In this document: positions 20,221 to 30,972 of the stretch, in pieces | Position numbering within the stretch: position 1 is the first letter of the stretch | Layout of the letters: the number at the start of each line of letters is the position of its first letter | Assembly (NCBI GenBank): GCA_031213475.1 | Contig: JARUPZ010000030.1 | Span: 2,787,371 to 2,851,370 of the forward strand | Direction of reading: 5' to 3' | Length of the DNA: 64,000 nucleotides | DNA from: Nereocystis luetkeana | Taxonomy: Eukaryota; Sar; Phaeophyceae; Laminariales; Laminariaceae | Notes under the pieces: model-generated | What the model saw: only the letters and a program-made list of their open reading frames with translations | Databases searched by the model: none | What the model was told of the DNA's origin: nothing | Program-made: the position numbers and the translations under genes

Positions 20221-20901
20221 TGGGGGGAAGCTGCGCTGGCGGGGAGGGGTTTTCCAAACGTTAGGCCGCTGCCCGGGTTGCTTCGCCTGTCGCCGGGCAC
20301 AACGGGGAAAAGAGCTCTCAACCCTGCTACATGTTTTCAGGCACTGGGAGGTGCAAGTGGCGCGACTGCATTCACGTGCATGGTTCTCCCCCGGTGGAAT
20401 CACCGTTTCCCGCCGCTCTCAGCGTTGGGGTCGGTGTAATACCGGCGGCGGCGGGGACTGGGTCACGTGCGTTGGCCCTGTCCGCGGGCAACGCTCCTCA
20501 GGCTGCGGGTGGCGGCGGGGCCTCCGGGGGGGGGCGCTTCCAGCCCTGGATGAGGACACGGGCCCTTCCTCTCGGTTGGGCCAACATCGTATGGGGGGGC
20601 GTCGGCTGCTCCAACCGCCGGCGGGGCGGTCACGGCGCCCATTGCACTCGGAGATGGTCCGGAGCAGACGACTCTACGCGGTGCAGGGAGGAGACTGGGG
20701 GTGTGTGCGTTGGATGCTCTAGCTGGCGACAGCGGCCTTGGGCGCGAGAGCGTCGCCCTGTCTCCGGGATCCGTCTCCTTCGGGGACAGAGGTAATGTTT
20801 GTGTATCTTCGCCGGTGCTACCGAGCGATCCAGTGTGTGACTTGTCTCGGAGCGTTGCGATCGAGTCGTGAACTTCGGCGCAGGCTAGTGTGGCGTAGTC
20901 C

Positions 20902-21880
20902 ATGTCGCGGTTAGGTTCGGTTAGCCTCGATCAGGTCGTTGGCGTAGGCACTCCCCTCTCGCGTAGCTTTCACGGTAGCATAGCCTCCTTGGTGGCCACC
21001 GTCAGGCCGTCTGGTCTTGCTCCGCTTATCTGCTCTGATACCGTACCCCACTGGTTCGGAATCGTTAAGAATTTTCTTGCGATTACTCAAGTGTTTTGCG
21101 TGTTGTCTATGGGCTCGCCGGTATTCGTTGCCCGAGCGGGTGATTTTACGACTGACCTTGCCGATGACAAGCACTCTAGCTCGCTCCTGCATGAGGGTGC
21201 TCTTCTCGGTAAAGTGTGTGCGGATGTGGAGCACGGACGTGCCCTGGTGTTTGAGTTGGGTTCCGCTGCTGATATTTGGGGGCTTCGTATTTCATCCTTG
21301 CCTGCCGTAGGGAAACCGCAATTTTGTGTCGTTCATCAGAAACACGATAGGAACTCTCGGATTTCCGTAAGCTGGGTAGATGTCAAAGACGCGTTTCAGC
21401 AGGTTCCGGTGGATCCTGCCGGGGCGCCCATCTTTTGGTATGTGGCCGGCGGTCACGTGGTTGTAGACTGTGTATACAGTTCGAGTGGCGAAACAGCCTC
21501 GGGTTTTGAGAGTTGGCTGCGTCGGCGCTCAAACATTCCCACACTCGTTCCACGTTTCAAAACGCAGTCGTGCCCCTTCAAGGGGCGGCTGCCGTCCCGC
21601 ACGTCGTAGCCGTCCCGCCGCGGAGAGGGTCGGTCGCACGGCTCCCGGGGGATTGTCAGCCCGTGCCGGCACGGGGGGTAATGCCGGAAGCTGTTTTTTC
21701 GTACGGTACTACGTCGACGACGGCATCCTTGTCGAGTTGCGATGGTGGCCGCACGGCCGTCGTTGTCGGGGAGCGGTCGGCGAGCGGTGCGCTCGCTCGC
21801 GTCGGACAACGTTTGCCTGCTTGGCGAACGTGGGGCATCTGACCCTCCCCTCTTGGTTTTCCATATAGGCATTACCTGTG
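20902..21880 (+). pseudogene. DIRS-like reverse transcriptase fragment
   Basis: Recognisable blocks are DVEHGRALVFELGS (near 21225), ISVSWVDVKDAFQQVPVDP (21360-21417, first catalytic Asp block), GGHVVVD, and after frameshifts VRYYVDDGILVE with the catalytic YVDD at 21710-21721. At least three frameshifts split the domain. RT would copy element RNA into DNA. The 'V-D-V-K-D-A-F-x-Q-V-P' motif followed by 'Y-Y-V-D-D-G' is the pattern of DIRS-type elements. Confidence 0.7.
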
Positions 21881-21939
21881 ATGCTCGATGGCAGGTGTTG
21901 GGCTAGGATAATTGACACTCATGCCGTTACGGTGACGCT

Positions 21940-22515
21940 ACCGCCGCATACGCGAAGCGAGCTGCGTGAGCGTATCGCGACGTGGCCTCCGTCTCGGGTT
22001 TCCGCTTCCGCGAAGCGGGTGTCGACGCTCGTCGGGTTCCTCATGCGCGTATCGTTCGCCGTCCGTCAGGGGTCGTTCTTCGTGGAGCGCATGCTGGTTC
22101 CAGTGGGGGTGCCGCGCATCACCGCCGGCGCTGACGTCGTGTGCCATACCACCAACCCCGGGCGGAGTGTTGCCCTCGGGCCCGAGGTCCACAGGGGCCT
22201 CTACTGCTGGCGGTGGTTCGTTGTTGAGGGTATCCTATCGGCTCGGATGTACCACCCTTGCTTGAGCGCCCGTCCCGGCGTACTCTGTTTACGGATGCTT
22301 CCAAAAACGGCTATCCGGGGTATCTGTATCTACGTACTGGCGCTACGAGCTCGACCCCGCCAAACAGTCTCGTTTTTGCGGGGCGAGCGAGGCCGTCGCA
22401 GGCGGACGATGTCTCTGTCAACGCCCATGCACTGCTGGGGATGGTGGTTTCGGCGTGGGTCCTTGTTTCACCGTGCGCGGAGCGCCGGTCGGCGACGGGA
22501 AACTACGTTTTGTAG
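21940..22515 (+). pseudogene. DIRS-like RT connection and RNase H fragment
   Basis: The RT thumb/connection is visible as ELRERIATWPPSRVSASAKR, VGFLMRVSFAVRQGSFFVER and MLVPVGVPRITAGAD. RNase H follows with TLFTDASKNGYPGYL (about 22282), keeping the first catalytic Asp, and VSVNAHALLGMVVSAWVLVS (about 22411-22470), which carries the helix where a Glu is usual; here the residue before the Leu pair is Ala. Frames change between the blocks. RNase H removes the RNA strand during reverse transcription. Confidence 0.6.
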
Positions 22516-22959
22516 CGCGGGGGAAAAAGGGAACGAAGCCGCCGTGGAGGGGGTGTGAAGGTGTCGTGGGGGTAGGGAGCCGCGACCAAGTGCACTGATG
22601 CGCCTCCTCGGGGCGTTGGAATTGTCCTTGGGTTGGCATTTTGACACGAAACACGTGCGGAGCGTTTTATCGTCGCTGTTGGTGGTATCTCACGCTGGGA
22701 TCGCGGCCTTGTTCGCCGCAACCTGCACTCCGTTCTCCATGATGTTCCATGGCGGGCTCAGGACTTGAGGGACGCCGGGAGGACCCTCTGTACTTCGTTG
22801 GTGGCGTCGAGCTTAAGCTCAACGCTGATGCGGTCTCGTCTGAACTTACATATCTGGGGCATTTTATGGCCTGGGTAGACGTACTGGCAGGTTGTGGAGT
22901 GCAGGTGTTTCTCCAGCACGGTAGCGATGATACGGTCAGCGTTTGGTGTTTTTTAGTAC

Positions 22960-23830
22960 GTAGCGTAGGCGTACGCCGATAAAACCCTGCGATCAACAAC
23001 CATCGAGAGTCCTGTGTCGGCGATCAAATACGTTCACGTTATCTCGCGCGGTTTCGAGCTCGACATAGCGTGTTATCACGAGAGCCCTCAAATGCGCTGC
23101 TCGTTCGCACGCTGACGCGGGAATCCCAGCAAACGTGTGCCGGCCCATTTCATGGGTACTGTTGCTTGCTATCGAGGCTCTGACCCCCTCTTGGTGGGCC
23201 AGGTGTCGGGTGCTGTGGCGTGCTCCGGGTGCATCGTTTGATTTCCTGGCCGCACGTCGGTTACGTTTGCGGAAACGACATCGCGAATTCACGAGTCGTA
23301 TTGTTTGCGGCGGGCCGACGTAGCGTTCTTTCGCGGTGAATCCCAGATGACCGTGTTGAGGCCCGTTTTCTCGTGTCAAAGGGTGACCGGTTCCCAAAGG
23401 GAGCTGTTCTTACGCCCGTGCGGAATGGTCCTTCGAGGCCCGTGGGCGCCGGGTCTTATCTTAGGATCGAGTTGGTGCCTTGATATATGCCCCTGCCCTC
23501 GTCGCCCCCCTTGATCGCGCTCGGTACTGGTATCGGCAGATGGTCCATGTACACCAAGAAAAACGCGACGTCTTCTCTGCGACTGTGGTTGCCTTGGCCG
23601 TTATACGGGCGGAGGGTTACGCCCTACATTCGCTGAGGGTTGACTGCGTGACGCCCTTGTCGACCGGGGGGGGCTACGCAAGAGTTCTTGCAGCGTTACG
23701 GCCGGTAGGGGTCCGATGCGCGCAACGCGTGCGTACGTATTCACGGGGGGGACACCGGTTAGGAGGCAAGCCTGATGGCCCAAGAGCGCACGAGTAACGG
23801 GATCCAGCCGGGGCAGGGTACGGAGTGGGG
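22960..23830 (+). pseudogene. DIRS-like tyrosine recombinase fragment
   Basis: The N-terminal core-binding part is seen as AYADKTLRSTTIESPVSAIK and ISRGFELDIACY (22970-23080). A middle part reads WVLLLAIEALTPSW, then LRRADVAFFRGESQ near 23310. The catalytic half reads ALHSLRVDCVTPLSTGGG with the H-x-x-R motif at about 23627-23638, followed by an Arg-rich stretch ending VRTYSRGG, where the nucleophile Tyr is plausible. Stops and frameshifts separate these parts. Tyrosine recombinases integrate the circular cDNA of DIRS elements without target duplication. Confidence 0.65.
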
Positions 23831-23834
23831 GCAA

Positions 23835-24640
23835 GTGAGTAGTTTCCCCGGGCTGGGTAGGAAGCGGTAACACCCGGATGGCGTGCAGCTGCGGTTATGC
23901 GTGCTACGTGGAAGAAACGAGAAGTTATGAAGTGCCGCCACAAGTGCGCGGGGCGGGGTAGTATAGGCGTCCACAAAATGAGCCAACCCCATGTTGGAGG
24001 TTGACGTCAAAATATCGACATTGCCAGTTGGGGATGGAGTTTTATCTAGGTTAACGGATGCTAGCAGGGAGTTGCTACTTGGAGCAGACCCGGGGGTCCG
24101 CCCCTCTCTCCCCCCCCCTTGTTCCGAGCGGGGGGGGCGCATTAATATGATTCAACTTCGAAAGAAAAATGCAAAGCTGAGTATTGGTACGAGAAATTGT
24201 GTGTTTGGTATGTATGGGAGAAACTGGCCAACCAGATCTACGCGGGTTGCTGTACCCGTGTAGTCCATCAGTGCACCTGGGACCAGCTCTGCTGTTGTTG
24301 CAGTTGACTCGCGATCGAGAGGACGCAGCGAGGCAGGGTGGTCAAGACAGATCCAAGGTATGGTAAAGCCTGGTTTTTGTTTCCCACTGACCCGCCCGGG
24401 AGTTTGAGGGAGTCAGTGGCGAGGGAGTTACCTGGTCGCAGCCGCGGTATGACGCGTTGGTTGCTCCTCGATATACGTACTTAGTGGGCGCCGGGTTTGG
24501 CTCCGGAGTGTCGTAGATAGAGCAGATTGCGGGGGGGACTAGCCGCGGTTGAGAATTTGGTGTTCTGATGCACGGTACGTCATCCTTCGCTTTCTTGTGG
24601 TCTGTAAGGGGTGTGTTGTCCGGTTGCATCAGCTGTTGGC
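23835..24640. other. 3' part of the DIRS-like region, no gene seen
   Basis: G-rich plus strand with short frames. C/G homopolymer runs at 24106-24118 and 24130-24137. No domain recognised; it may be the 3' untranslated part of the element. Confidence 0.35.
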
Positions 24641-24643
24641 ACG

Positions 24644-24869
24644 ACCCGGCGGACGTTGCTGGTTCTTGCATTCTATATTAAACTCGCCCGTCCTCAGGCT
24701 GGGTGCGCTCTTTCTCGTGCCGGAGACATGCGTTGCTTGAGTCGCACAATATGGCGACCCGGCGGACGTTGCTGGTTCTTGCATTCTATATTCAACTCGC
24801 CCGTCCTCAGGCTGGGTGCGCTCTTTCTCGTGCCGGAGACATGCGTTGCTTGAGTCGTACAATATAGCG
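24644..24869 (+). repeat. 113-bp tandem duplication, nearly identical
   Basis: Two adjacent 113-bp copies (24644-24756 and 24757-24869) differ at about three positions. Each starts ACCCGGCGGACGTTGCTGG and ends near CAATAT(G/A)GCG. The low divergence indicates recent duplication at the 3' edge of the DIRS-like relic. Confidence 0.9.
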
Positions 24870-24879
24870 GAGTGATTAA

Positions 24880-25235
24880 CGTTCTGCGTGAGCATCATGG
24901 TGTCGCGTCATCAGCTCGGATTATGGGCGCAGTCTGAAACGTAGGAGACAGGTTGTTATCCGTAGGAGGGGTGGCATGGGGTGTGTGTGCAGTACATGTC
25001 TTATGATGTACGTGTTCTGTTTCTTGTGTTGGTATATATACCTCATCTATAGACTACGCGGTTTAGTTCGTGTGCATGGCTGTTGCATACTATGTACCGG
25101 TGTACGTATTGTGTGTGTTTGATGAATACGGCACGTATATATATATATATATATATTATATTATATGTTTTTTGTTGCTTGGTACTTCCACGCTCCATCC
25201 TGATTTTTTATCTGAAACACAATATTTTTCTCTTC
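24880..25235. other. No gene seen; AT microsatellite
   Basis: TA dinucleotide run at about 25136-25165. No supported reading frame. Confidence 0.5.
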
Positions 25236-25239
25236 CGCT

Positions 25240-25810
25240 GTTGTCGTACCAAGTTTAGATTTCGTCCGGCGCTGCTCGATTGGACATCGCAAAGTTCGGT
25301 ATATTTTTGTCCGTGTGTCAATATCACGCACAAATACAATACTCCTGTTGTAGATGAAAAGTGCTGTGGTTGCCCAGACTTCAGATCCCGCCCAGCATTC
25401 CGTTCGTAGACAACGAAGATTTTTGTACATGTTTGTCTTGTAGTCATACCATAAACCATACAACTGCTGCAGTTTAAAGACGCGGGTATCGTACAAAGCC
25501 TAGATCCAGTTGTGCTTCCCCCGAGTAGATGTTCGAGGTACAAAAACATTTTCGAACATTTCTTCATGAACTCACAGCGGACACAGTCCTCCGACCATTC
25601 AGTACATAGCCGCCGTTGCCGTACGGAGCCTGGGTCCAGCCCAGAGTTCTCCGAGTAGATACTGAAGAATTTCGAAGCTCGTCTTTGCATTTAGAACAGA
25701 CCCAGCCCTCCAGCTACATACACAACCCTCCTTGCCATGGGTATTGTAGCTTTTAAATCAGAACAAATTGCGAGCCTGTCTCTTACCCAAGACAGTGTGC
25801 TATGTACCCT
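25240..25810 (-). repeat. Five degenerate tandem repeats of about 124 bp, open on the minus strand
   Basis: Anchors of the form GTAC-x-(A/G)-AGCCT-x-G-x-TC lie at about 25250, 25374, 25497, 25624 and 25747, a period of 123-127 bp. On the minus strand a 160-codon frame (25690-25208) runs through four units as imperfect 41-42-residue repeats (for example FLYLEHLLGGSTTGSRLCTI and IFVVYERNAGRDLKSGQ). A fifth unit upstream is separated by one stop. It may be a satellite or a decayed repeat protein; no family was recognised. Confidence 0.55.
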
Positions 25811-26540
25811 TACGGGATGTGTGTCGCAGCGCATTACGGCCACTAAATGAATGGAAAGAGCCCAACTGTGCGTCAATGCGAAGCCCTGGCACAGGAAAAC
25901 CTAAAAAGTTGTTTCAAAGTGCAGAACATGTGTTACACCGCATTACGTTGTTGCTCACGGAATCCGCGCTCGTATATGCTACGCCGGAGAGCACGCCCGG
26001 ATAGTTCGTCGACCCGCATGTACATATCTGTCGGCTGCTCTTGGTCGGAGCGAGCGAGGGGAAGAGGGGATCCGCCGCGGCAACACTCGACACTCGTCAG
26101 TGGAGTGGAAGATGAGATTCGTTGCGAACACAGAGATAATGGTCAATATCGCCGACGAAAGCGAGGGTGTTCAACGACGTGTTCGCAGGTCCCCCGGTAT
26201 CTTGAAGAGACTTTTCTTGGTATACGCCAACCATTTCTATGGTACGAAAGTTGTTCTCGTGCCATCTGTTTGAGGTGCTCTTTCCAAAAACCCGCGGGGA
26301 CAGTTTATTTTGTTGCACTGACCTCGACAGTTACGTACTCAAGGTTGACGCCCCCGTCATTTGCGCGCACCTTTGGGTGACACTGATGAGTGTTTACGTA
26401 CAGCTGGCGTTCTCGTTGCGACACAAGGCTCGTTGGGCTTGTTAAGGTTGAGCAGGAAGGATAGGAGTACGCCAGATATTGCACTGGACCCGAGGTTTCG
26501 TCTGGAGTCGGCTCGGTCCGCCACATTATTTTAATTTTAA
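25811..26540. other. No recognised gene
   Basis: A 177-codon plus frame (25847-26380) and opposing minus frames (26530-26097) are present, but none shows a domain and composition does not favour one strand. No function is proposed. Confidence 0.35.
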
Positions 26541-26544
26541 TTCT

Positions 26545-27000
26545 TTCATGCGGAAGCTTCCACGAACTTTCATGAAATCACCTTAACTTCCATGTCAAGT
26601 CGTGGAAGCTGGACATATATTGGCACTTCTTTTGTTGGCGGACGTATAAGCTTTTCCATTAACTGAATCTTTCGCAACAACATCCAGTGGCATCTTCCAA
26701 GATGTTCCAGATTCTCGTACAGACTTCTATCTACTGCCACGTGTTTCTTCAACTTTCATTAGCTTCCATAAAAGCCCACCTACTTTCATTAATTCCAACA
26801 GCTTCCATAGACTTTCACCAACTTGCACAGTTCACCGAAGTCTCCAGGTATATCATCGACTTTCATCTACTTCCAGCAACGCCCATGAATATCGTCCATG
26901 GACTTCCATTATAAGATTGGAGACTCCAGTCTATTATTTACTTCCATTGAAGTTGGTGAAGGCTTCCATGGAAGAAATGTGGATGGATGTCATGTCTTCT
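26545..27000 (+). repeat. Low-complexity tract of CTTCCA/CTTTCA words
   Basis: ACTTCCA, GCTTCCA and ACTTTCAT occur about twenty times in 450 bp, often 8-14 bp apart (for example GCTTCCACGAACTTTCATG). This is a decayed short-unit tandem repeat. Complementary TGGAAG/TGAAAG words become frequent around 27080-27570. Confidence 0.55.
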
Positions 27001-27311
27001 TCCATGTTAATCTATCAGCCCGACATGAAATAAATTGATAGTCCAAATGGGAGTAAATGTACGTCTGTGATAGTTGGTGGAAGCTTTCAGAGAAGTAGAA
27101 ACAAATTCGGCCATTGGCGGTGGACCTCGCAGCTTCCAGAACGCGAGTCTCGATGGGGTTAAGGTGGCCGGTGGGCCTCCGGCAGCTCCTGCGTAAGGCT
27201 AATATCATTGCTACACTATGTGGGTGGCAGCAAGGTACCACATGGAACCAGATCCGGGTATGAGCAGGTTCGCGTGGTGTAAGGTCCGGGGGAAGATCAG
27301 ACCCAGGAGGG

Positions 27312-27316
<5 letters not shown>

Positions 27317-27342
<26 letters not shown>

Positions 27343-27352
27343 CCAGGTATAT
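27317..27352 (+). repeat. TA microsatellite ending in a TACCAGGTA motif
   Basis: A run of about 13 TA units followed immediately by TATACCAGGTATATATA. Confidence 0.85.
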
Positions 27353-27359
27353 ATAAGTA

Positions 27360-29035
27360 GATACAAGTATATGTATTTCCACGGAATAGCACTATGCATC
27401 GAATATTGCACAGAAGTAGAGAGGAACATGCATGGAGGTAAGCGTTTAGGGTTGGTGGACTTTATGGATTTCGGCGGAAGCTTAAATTGAACGCTAATTG
27501 ATGGGATTTCGCAGAACGTCGACGAAAGTAAATCCAACTTCCTTGGAAGTAAATCTTCCACGATTGCGGGTGAAAGTGCACAGATTCTACACGTAAAATC
27601 TGGGCTGGCATACGATACGCCGCGGCGTCGGCACAGCAGTGGCAACATCAGGTGAAGCAATAGTAGAGAGGATCGGCTCCAGAAGAACAGGGGAGTAGTA
27701 GGGATACGGCACATGGTGGCATCGATCGCAATCATGGACGAAGGGGACAAAGGGTACGAAGACGTATCATCGTCACAGGGTCAGGAGGTGTCGAGTGAGA
27801 TGAAGGTCAGGGCGCAGATAGCGGCGATGGAGGAGGCGGGGGGAATAGAAAAAAGACGCGTTGGCGCAGGAGGCGAAAAGCAAGGGCGCCGGGGGGAGCG
27901 AAGGGCGAGGCCGATGGAGAGAGCGGTGGGCAAAGCAACTTGACGGAGGAAGGGGTGTCTATTGTGTGGAGAGCGCCGAAAATAATCCAGGTGAGAGCGT
28001 GAGATTCCCAAACAGGGGTAGAGAGATTGTGGCAACAAAGAAGCGAGCTTCTGAGCAACAGGCGGACAAATACGTAGGGGGGGGGGGGTGCATGTGTTAG
28101 GCGTGGGCGGACGAACCAAAGATACCTGCAGTGATCTCGTAGGAATACCACTAGAGCGCACGTGGAGCAACGATCGAGACACGCATACAGCCAGCGGGAG
28201 ATCGGGAGCGCGATGTGGGAACTACTACTTCGGTCGAGGGTTTCGTAAGAGAAGGATGCCCGGGGGAAGCTTGGTCGGTTTAGAACGCGGCAGGTGCAGA
28301 GAGAGGTACAGAACAACCCAGCTTCGGAAGTACGAGGGTGGAAAGCAAGAGGCAGAGGGTCATATATTGTGCTCAACATAGACGGACGGCTATAAGAAGA
28401 ATATGACGAGCTGAAGACCGAGAAGAACCAGCTGGGGACGGGAAAATGTTGCAGCTGGAACGTAGGGATGCACCGTGGTCAACCGGGCGTGGGGAGACAA
28501 GTGAAGTGAACCAGATGGAGAGGAAGGGGAGGGTTCGATGGACACAGACGTGAGGGGACGAACGAAGGGGGGATGGACTGCGGGGGCGTCCAGGTGGTGG
28601 GTAGTCGGTACAACAGGGAGGTGGGAGGAAAGACGCAGCCTAGTCGTTTTTCAAGTAGCCCGAGCCAGCATCATGGACGCACGAGACACAAGTGATAAAT
28701 AATCGAGTGAGGGCGGTTATGCGTGAAATCTGGTCAAGGACAGAGCGACATCATCGCTGTACGCTAAAGTTGTTTTATCGCCATAAGCGGCGAGGCAGAT
28801 CTGATACGCTTCTCCGACCTCGACCAAAATTACGGGCGCCAGGACAGTGTTGTCGACGAAGGGCGGGAGCGAAGGCGAACGTCGCTGCCAGACAGGGCGG
28901 AGGCAACGCCGGTGGTGACAACGTATATGGTACGATGACGACCAACAAGGACACGCGAATTGGAACAGAGGCCACGGGTGTATCACGCGACGGAGGCGAT
29001 TGTTCCAGGGTTCTACACTTTTTTTTTTTTTTACT
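27360..29035. other. No recognised gene; purine-rich plus strand
   Basis: About 1.7 kb with strong G/A bias on the plus strand from 27700 to 28640. Minus-strand frames here (such as 28379-27807) are long because of this bias and show no domain. Confidence 0.4.
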
Positions 29036-29039
29036 TTTT

Positions 29040-29400
29040 CGGAGCATGGCCATGGTACCACCCATTGCATACCATGGCGTCCCCACGGCATCCCACGGCG
29101 TGGAATAGGGTTCCATGGCACCGGGGGGGGGCGGGGGGCGTGGCATGCCATGGGTGTTATCATGGCAACCCCCGCGGCAACCGCCACGCCACTCCATGGT
29201 AACCCCACGGCATGTCATGCCAACCCGCACGGCACCCCAATGTCTACGGCACCTAGACTCTGCAGGGTTATGTGGTTAGGGCTAGGGTTAGGGTTCCATG
29301 ATATGCCGTGGAGGTTCGTGGAAGGTTCGGTGGTATGCCGTGGAAGACGCCGTGGGAGGCTCTGCCGTAGGTGGTGCCGCGGCATGTCGCGAACAAGGAC
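29040..29400 (+). repeat. CCATGG/CCACGGCAT-rich tract with a short telomere-like motif
   Basis: Words CCATGG, CCACGGCAT, GGCATGCCATGG and their complements recur about every 10-25 bp, producing many small palindromes. TTAGGGCTAGGGTTAGGGTT lies at 29276-29295. Confidence 0.6.
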
Positions 29401-29667
29401 AAAAAACATACATCCCACAATAATGTACATGGCCTCTGAATTCCTCGTCGAAGGACTCCGGTTCTGCCCCTGCCTTCCTTCGACGAGGATACCACGAAAA
29501 GTTCAATGTGGGCCTGAGAGCGTCAGAGGAAATCGTGCGGATGACCGCCATTATGTCGAAACGGGGCGGAACGACACGTACGACGGCGAACGAGGCCGAG
29601 GAGTTGCAAGGGAACAGCAGCGTGATTCGAGGTGGGGCCGCTGTATATCAGGGGCGAGTAAGAGCGG

Positions 29668-29821
29668 AAGAGGGGAGGGGGGGGGGGGGGGGGGGGTTGA
29701 GGGCAAGGGCGGGAAGGGGGGGGAGGATGGCCGAACAGAAAAGGATGCACATGATATTCAAGCATGGCCGTAGTCGTGTGACCATACATACATGAATGCT
29801 GCCACAGGCACAACAACCCTG

Positions 29822-29855
<34 letters not shown>
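29668..29855 (+). repeat. Poly-G run and CTG microsatellite
   Basis: A nearly pure G-run of about 20 bp at 29678-29697 and eleven CTG triplets at 29822-29855. Confidence 0.9.
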
Positions 29856-29972
29856 AATGCGATGTTCGTGGGCAGCTGGGTATAGTCGAGAGTTCCAGCT
29901 ATTTCTACCGTGCATCCTGTTCTGTTTTGGTTATGTACCTGGTAGGTATTACCCACTACTAACTACTGCTGT

Positions 29973-30211
29973 ATTTAGAGCTATCCCACGGTAGGGGTGC
30001 CCCAGAAGTTCCTGAACCCCTCACATTAGTAGCTCAATATATCACCCGATACAATACTTGGAAGAAATTTGTTCGCGCCAACCGACCGGCACTGGTATGC
30101 GCTAGTCTTTGAACCATTACACGAGTAAAATTTTCAACCGAACTGGTAGTACATTTTTCATCCAAACTGGCCCAAATAGTGCAACCCCTATCGTGGGGTG
30201 ACTCTTTAATG
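29973..30211 (+). mobile_element. Family B MITE, copy B2
   Basis: The element (29981-30203, 223 bp) begins CTATCCCACGGTAGGGGTGC and ends GTGCAACCCCTATCGTGGGG then TGACT, like copy B1. Flanking octamers ATTTAGAG and CTTTAATG match at 5 of 8 positions, consistent with an eroded 8-bp duplication. Confidence 0.75.
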
Positions 30212-30214
30212 TTG

Positions 30215-30438
30215 TGTGACGCTTTCGTATGTGTGGTGTGTGCCGTGAGTCACGCGTACCACAGTGCTTTCAAACTTTTTTTGTCGTTAGTCCTCGTTTT
30301 TTTTTGCGGGAGAGGCCTTCGGCGCCGTGAGCGCACAAAAATGCACAAAAACATACTGACAAACTTAATACCCCTGGTAGATACCTGGTACAATATTAGG
30401 AGGAATCATCAACAAGTTTTTTTTTAACGTCCCGCCAC
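30215..30438. other. No gene seen
   Basis: Short spacer between two MITEs. T-runs and a TACCTGGTA motif at about 30378. Confidence 0.4.
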
Positions 30439-30440
30439 TG

Positions 30441-30546
30441 CTACGGGGGACCATAGTTAATGGGACCTATGGTATACATACAAATATCTATATTTAACCA
30501 TTTTTACTAACAAGATTTGGTCCTAATAACTATGGTCCCCCCGTAA
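30441..30546 (-). mobile_element. Family A MITE, copy A5 (TA sites mutated)
   Basis: Ends read TACGGGGGACCATAGTTAAT and GGTCCCCCCGTAA. The interior is in reverse orientation (AACCATTTTTACTAACAAG). The flanking TA is changed on both sides, indicating age. Confidence 0.8.
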
Positions 30547-30744
30547 CAATAAAAGTTACGAGCTACCTGGTACACACTACTTCTATGTTTAGCCTCCATA
30601 ATTGCAGATGAAATTCTTTAAGGGTCTACACGTTGTGACGTTTGTGTGTGCAGTATTATGCAGAGTTTAAAAAACGTCATATCAGCAGTGTATAATATGC
30701 ACGTTTGCATCCTGTATGGTTTTCAATTTGGTCTTGCACCACTC

Positions 30745-30972
30745 CCCTATTCTTATCGGAGAGCGCTGTTTTCATAGGATTAGAGATATGTATCAATATA
30801 CGGAGGCGTTCTGTCACTATTCGTGAAATTCTCCAGAAGCAAAAAAAAATATGTTCGTTAACTGTCACATTTCTGGGAAAAAATCAGAAATATTATGGAA
30901 CATTGAAAAATTGCGCGAAACACATACATGTCGAAATTATGGAAAAAAACTCACCGATAAGAATGACCCTTA
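30745..30972 (+). mobile_element. Family C MITE, copy C1
   Basis: ATTCTTATCGGAGAGC at the left and CCGATAAGAATGACC at the right form the terminal inverted repeats. The interior shares GATATGTATCAATATACGG and GTGAAATTCTCCAGAA with C2 and C3. TTA follows the right end, at the point where LINE copy F resumes (…CTTAATGTCCGAATG versus CTTAAAGTCCGAATG in the full-length LINE). Confidence 0.75.

Larger units (their letters stand above)
19411..23830 (+). mobile_element. DIRS-like (tyrosine-recombinase) retrotransposon relic
   Basis: In order on the plus strand lie a gag-like frame with stops, a reverse transcriptase, RNase H and a tyrosine recombinase. The recombinase replaces the DDE integrase of LTR elements and lies downstream of RNase H, the hallmark of DIRS-type elements. 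The region is GC-richer than its neighbours. Frameshifts and stops occur in every domain, so it is inactive. Boundaries are approximate: the element may start near 18800 and end near 24900. Confidence 0.7.

Noticed and set aside
25847-26380. 177-codon plus frame
   Set aside because: No domain, opposing frames equally open, no homologous pattern recognised.
27807-28379. 190-codon minus frame
   Set aside because: Lies opposite a purine-rich strand; open only because of base bias, with no recognisable motif.
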